Assembly: GCA_949288405.1 (NCBI GenBank) | Contig: CASEKM010000077.1 | Location: 1 to 7,016 of the forward strand | From: an uncultured bacterium | GTDB lineage: Bacteria > Bacillota > Clostridia > Oscillospirales > Oscillospiraceae | Direction: 5' to 3' | Length of the DNA: 7,016 nucleotides | Part shown: positions 4,786-7,016 of the stretch, one piece after another | How positions within the stretch are numbered: position 1 is the stretch's first letter | How the letters are laid out: every line of letters starts with the position of its first letter | Position numbers and translations under genes: made by a program | The notes under the pieces: generated by a model | Databases searched by the model: none | What the model saw: only the letters and a program-made list of their open reading frames with translations | Told to the model about the DNA's origin: nothing

Positions 4786-5726
4786 CAGATCTGAAAGTCT
4801 CCGTCCTTGAGCACCAGCACGTCGTCCAAATAGAGGGTGGGATTTCGGATGATCCCGTCAATATGGCAATCCGCCTGGTTAGTTCCGCCGAAGCCCACAT
4901 TGGTCCCAAAGGCGATGTGCACGGTGTGGTAGGCCTTCTCGTCCTCCAGGATGACACCGATCAGCCGGGCGGCATAGTTTGTGCCGATCCCCAGCTCGCA
5001 CAGGGTGGCGTTTTGGGGATTTTTCAGCAGAATGGATACCTTCTCCGCGTCCTCCCCCTGGATGCTCACCAGCTTTCCGTCCTCCACCTGCACCACCAGC
5101 GGGGAGTCCAGCAGGCCGATGCCCACCATGGAGCCGTCGATGACCATAGTCCCGTTGGAGCCGTTCTCCAGGGGGGCGATGTAGGCCTCGCCGGAGGGCA
5201 GGTTCCCGGCCTGTCCCTTCTCCCGGTAGACTCCGGGGCTGGGAACGCCGGGGCGCCCGCTCAGGTCCAGGGTCAGCACATGGCCGTCCTTCTCGATGCG
5301 GGCGGTGCTGGCCCGGGTCAACAGCTCCGTCACCCGGTGGGTCAGCTCCAGAACGGTGTCATAGTTGGCGGTCATGGCCCCCTGGCAGAACATGTCCTCG
5401 GTGATGTTGGGCATGGTGGCGATGCGGGCCCCCGCCTTCGCCGCCTCGATCTTTGCCCGGGTGTGGGTGATGGAGGTGCTCATGGGGCACAAAACCACGT
5501 CGGCAGCCTTCATAGCCGCCGCGATGGGCGCCGGCGGCTCCTGGCCGGACACTTCCCGGGGCGTCATTGTCACCAGCATGGCGTCCGCCCCCAGGGCCTT
5601 GGCCGCCTGGTACAGGGCGTCGCCAATGGGGAATTTCCCATCGTCCGTGATCACCAGGACGTTTTCCCCCGCCTTCACATTCATACAGGAGGTGAGAACG
5701 CCCTTCCCGATCTCTACTAAGTCCAC
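4785..5726 (-). CDS. M29 (aminopeptidase T/AmpS)-like metallopeptidase family protein
   Basis: 313 residues. An N-terminal half with ENVLVITDD, DALYQAAKALGAD and TRAKIEAAKAGARIATMPN is typical of the substrate-cap region of M29-like proteins. The C-terminal half holds the expected metal-site motifs: Glu180 in PSGEAYIAP, Glu244 in CELGIGTN, His270 in VHIAFGTN, and His288/Asp290 in CHIDGII. All look intact, so it is probably catalytically active with a divalent metal pair. It is shorter than classical aminopeptidase T (about 410 residues). The same fold also includes NicX, a dihydroxypyridine dioxygenase, so peptide cleavage is not certain. The start is GTG at 5726, with AAGGAGG 7 nt upstream, and the gene follows the AroM-family stop by 12 nt. 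No signal peptide: cytosolic. Confidence 0.8.
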   Translation of the reverse strand: MDLVEIGKGVLTSCMNVKAGENVLVITDDGKFPIGDALYQAAKALGADAMLVTMTPREVSGQEPPAPIAAAMKAADVVLCPMSTSITHTRAKIEAAKAGARIATMPNITEDMFCQGAMTANYDTVLELTHRVTELLTRASTARIEKDGHVLTLDLSGRPGVPSPGVYREKGQAGNLPSGEAYIAPLENGSNGTMVIDGSMVGIGLLDSPLVVQVEDGKLVSIQGEDAEKVSILLKNPQNATLCELGIGTNYAARLIGVILEDEKAYHTVHIAFGTNVGFGGTNQADCHIDGIIRNPTLYLDDVLVLKDGDFQI

Positions 5727-5738
5727 GGTTTTCCCTCC

Positions 5739-6410
5739 TTATGACAGCAGCTCCATCACGACCCGGGCCGCCAGGGTCCTGGACAGGACCACAGGCTTTC
5801 CAGAGACCGCCTGGAAGCGCTCCTTCATCTCCACGGTGTATCCGATGCAGTCCATCACCACAAGGTCCACATCCAGCTCCGCCGCCTGGCGGGCCGCCTG
5901 CTCCAGCTCCTCCGGCGGGCCGTAGGGGGAGGCGGGGATGGCCGTCATTTCCGCCACGTACTCCCGCCACTTCTTTTCCGACTGGGCCACCTGCTGCTGG
6001 GTGGGGGTGACCACGGCGATTTTGCCTCTGGAGGCCAGGGCGGGGACCAGGCCGTTGAGCACCTTGCAGGGGAAGATCAGCGGCACCTTGGAGTGGAACA
6101 CCGGCGGAAAGTCCCCGGTGCACAGGAACAGGATCAGCTGCGCGCCCTGGTCCTCCAGGGCCTCAATGCAGCGCTGCAGCCTGGGGAGGATATACCGCTC
6201 TGCAAAGACCACAGAGCTCCCGTCCCGCAGGCGGGAGATCAGGACATAGTCCGACGGACCGGGGGCAAAGCCCTGGATCTCCTCCCGGCTCAGGCCGTCC
6301 AGGCCGCCGGCCTGGAGGAGCGTGACCTCCTCCCCCAAGATGGGGAGGATATCGCCTACCACATCGTCCCGGGGGGATTGTCCGATGGTAATGGCTCCAA
6401 TTTTTATCAC
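5739..6410 (-). CDS. AroM family protein
   Basis: 223 residues, close to E. coli AroM (225), with which it shares KIGAITIGQSPRDDVV at the N-terminus, a GLDGLSREEI segment, ALEDQGAQLILFLCTGDF, an ILP-type middle motif, DLVVMDCIGY and a VVLSRTLAARVVMELL end. AroM belongs to the Asp/Glu racemase superfamily. Cys97 and Cys188 occupy the positions of the two catalytic cysteines, so an isomerase or racemase activity is possible, but no reaction has been established that I know of. The start is GTG at 6410 with AGGAGG 8 nt upstream. The name comes from its location next to aroL in E. coli; nothing here links it to aromatic amino acid synthesis. Confidence 0.85.
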   Translation of the reverse strand: MIKIGAITIGQSPRDDVVGDILPILGEEVTLLQAGGLDGLSREEIQGFAPGPSDYVLISRLRDGSSVVFAERYILPRLQRCIEALEDQGAQLILFLCTGDFPPVFHSKVPLIFPCKVLNGLVPALASRGKIAVVTPTQQQVAQSEKKWREYVAEMTAIPASPYGPPEELEQAARQAAELDVDLVVMDCIGYTVEMKERFQAVSGKPVVLSRTLAARVVMELLS

Positions 6411-6439
6411 TGTGACGACCTCCTATCTGTTATATACTG

Positions 6440-6460
6440 CGCCGCCCGCTTTGGGCGGCG
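6440..6460 (-). promoter_or_regulatory. Intercistronic hairpin between the DUF1177 and AroM genes
   Basis: CGCCGCCC (6440-6447) and GGGCGGCG (6453-6460) form a perfect 8-bp GC stem with a 5-nt loop, 5 nt after the DUF1177 stop. No T-run follows on either strand, so it is unlikely to stop transcription. It more likely protects the 3' end of the upstream message or sets the ratio of the two genes. The 55-nt gap here is the longest in the operon. An AT-rich stretch follows (TATATAAC on the minus strand), but I see no matching -35 box. Confidence 0.5.
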
Positions 6461-6465
6461 GGTTC

Positions 6466-7016
6466 TCACTGCCGTCCAAAGCCCTGGAAATGGCTCATAT
6501 CTCCATAGAGCTTCTGGAGGTGGGCAAACTCCTTCTCGTCATAGAAGGACAGCTCGCCGCGGCCGAAGGCCTTGGCCGCCTCCAGCATAAAGCGGGCCGC
6601 CTCCTCGATGTCCGTCACATGGCTGGCGCCGGTGGCGCAGCCGGGCACCGCCGTGGCGGCGGTGATGGCGACCCCTACCACCGGGGCCTTCGTGGCGGTG
6701 GAGGGCTGAAGGATGCTGTTCAGGTGGTACAGATCATTCCCATAGGGGGTGATATCCTGCTGAGACAGGGGGAACACGTGGGCAGGCTTTCCCAGAGTGA
6801 TCTCCATCAGGTCCACCAGGTCGCTGCTGACCTTCAGGATGTACCCCTGCATCACGGTGGGGGAGATGGAGAAGTCCCGGGTGTTGATGATCTTGTTGCC
6901 CTTGGTGGTGTCCACCGAGAGGATGGCGTCCAGGTCGTCGCTCACTTCCTCCTGGTTCACCTGGGCCATATTCACCGGGGAGTCAATAAAGGGTTTCGGG
7001 GTGTGGGGGCGGGTGG
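6466..7016 (-). CDS. DUF1177 domain protein, C-terminal part (5' end outside window)
   Basis: About 182 codons of an open frame reach the right edge. The family is usually near 300 residues, so the N-terminal third or more is missing. Recognisable family segments include PFIDSPVNMA, AILSVDTTKGNKIINTR, FSISPTVMQGYILKVSSDL, FPLSQQDITPYGNDLYHLN, ILQPSTATKAPVVGVAIT, PGCATGASHVTDIEEAARF and KLYGDMSHFQ. The first methionine in view (6975) is internal and not the start. The function of DUF1177 is not established. The conserved Asp in SVDTT and the GASH motif recall M42/M20-type metallohydrolases, but this is only a pattern impression. It is the first visible gene of the operon and precedes the AroM-family gene by 55 nt. 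Confidence 0.83.
   Translation of the reverse strand, partial: TRPHTPKPFIDSPVNMAQVNQEEVSDDLDAILSVDTTKGNKIINTRDFSISPTVMQGYILKVSSDLVDLMEITLGKPAHVFPLSQQDITPYGNDLYHLNSILQPSTATKAPVVGVAITAATAVPGCATGASHVTDIEEAARFMLEAAKAFGRGELSFYDEKEFAHLQKLYGDMSHFQGFGRQ

Noticed and set aside
3226..5720. Long plus-strand open frames (3226-4053, 3929-4810, 4722-5720)
   Set aside because: They lie opposite recognised minus-strand genes (racemase, unknown 292-residue protein, M29-like), have low-complexity composition and lack protein motifs.

Overview
The window is GC-rich and every supportable gene lies on the minus strand, so transcription runs from high to low coordinates. A SpoVT sequence points to an endospore-forming Firmicute. 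The high GC, dense in-frame coding, strong AGGAGG-type ribosome sites and the style of the serine recombinase fit gut Oscillospiraceae (Flavonifractor/Lawsonibacter/Oscillibacter-like). The genus is an inference.

Right part (3146-7016): a tightly packed metabolic operon whose promoter and first gene start lie beyond the window. In transcription order it has the C-terminal part of a DUF1177 protein, an AroM-family protein, an M29 (aminopeptidase T)-like metallopeptidase, an uncharacterised 292-residue protein with a C-terminal cysteine cluster, and an Asp/Glu/hydantoin racemase-family protein. It ends at a perfect 16-bp stem terminator. Two racemase-fold enzymes, a metallopeptidase and two proteins of unknown function suggest breakdown or interconversion of a small peptide-like or amino-acid-derived compound. 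The substrate cannot be read from the sequence. The 292-residue protein has no normal start codon: ATC sits where the start should be, 8 nt after a perfect AGGAGG.

Middle part (2572-3145): a mobile-element style module. It has a small conserved-looking 86-residue protein, hairpins, and a promoter with a 16-bp palindrome over its -35 box that drives a large serine recombinase.

Left part (1-2574): the recombinase reads in frame, through a palindromic repeat and a short linker, into the complete C-terminal (GAF) half of SpoVT. The N-terminal AbrB DNA-binding half is missing. The simplest reading is that this is the recombinase-side end of an element inserted in spoVT, with the other spoVT half beyond the right edge of the window. 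If so, the metabolic operon may be cargo, and excision would restore spoVT, as in skin-type elements. A stable recombinase-SpoVT fusion protein is the alternative. After a terminator, a promoter and the first 42 codons of a YfbR-like HD-domain 5'-deoxynucleotidase run off the left edge.

No rRNA, tRNA or CRISPR array was seen. No gene-free stretch exceeds 300 bases.
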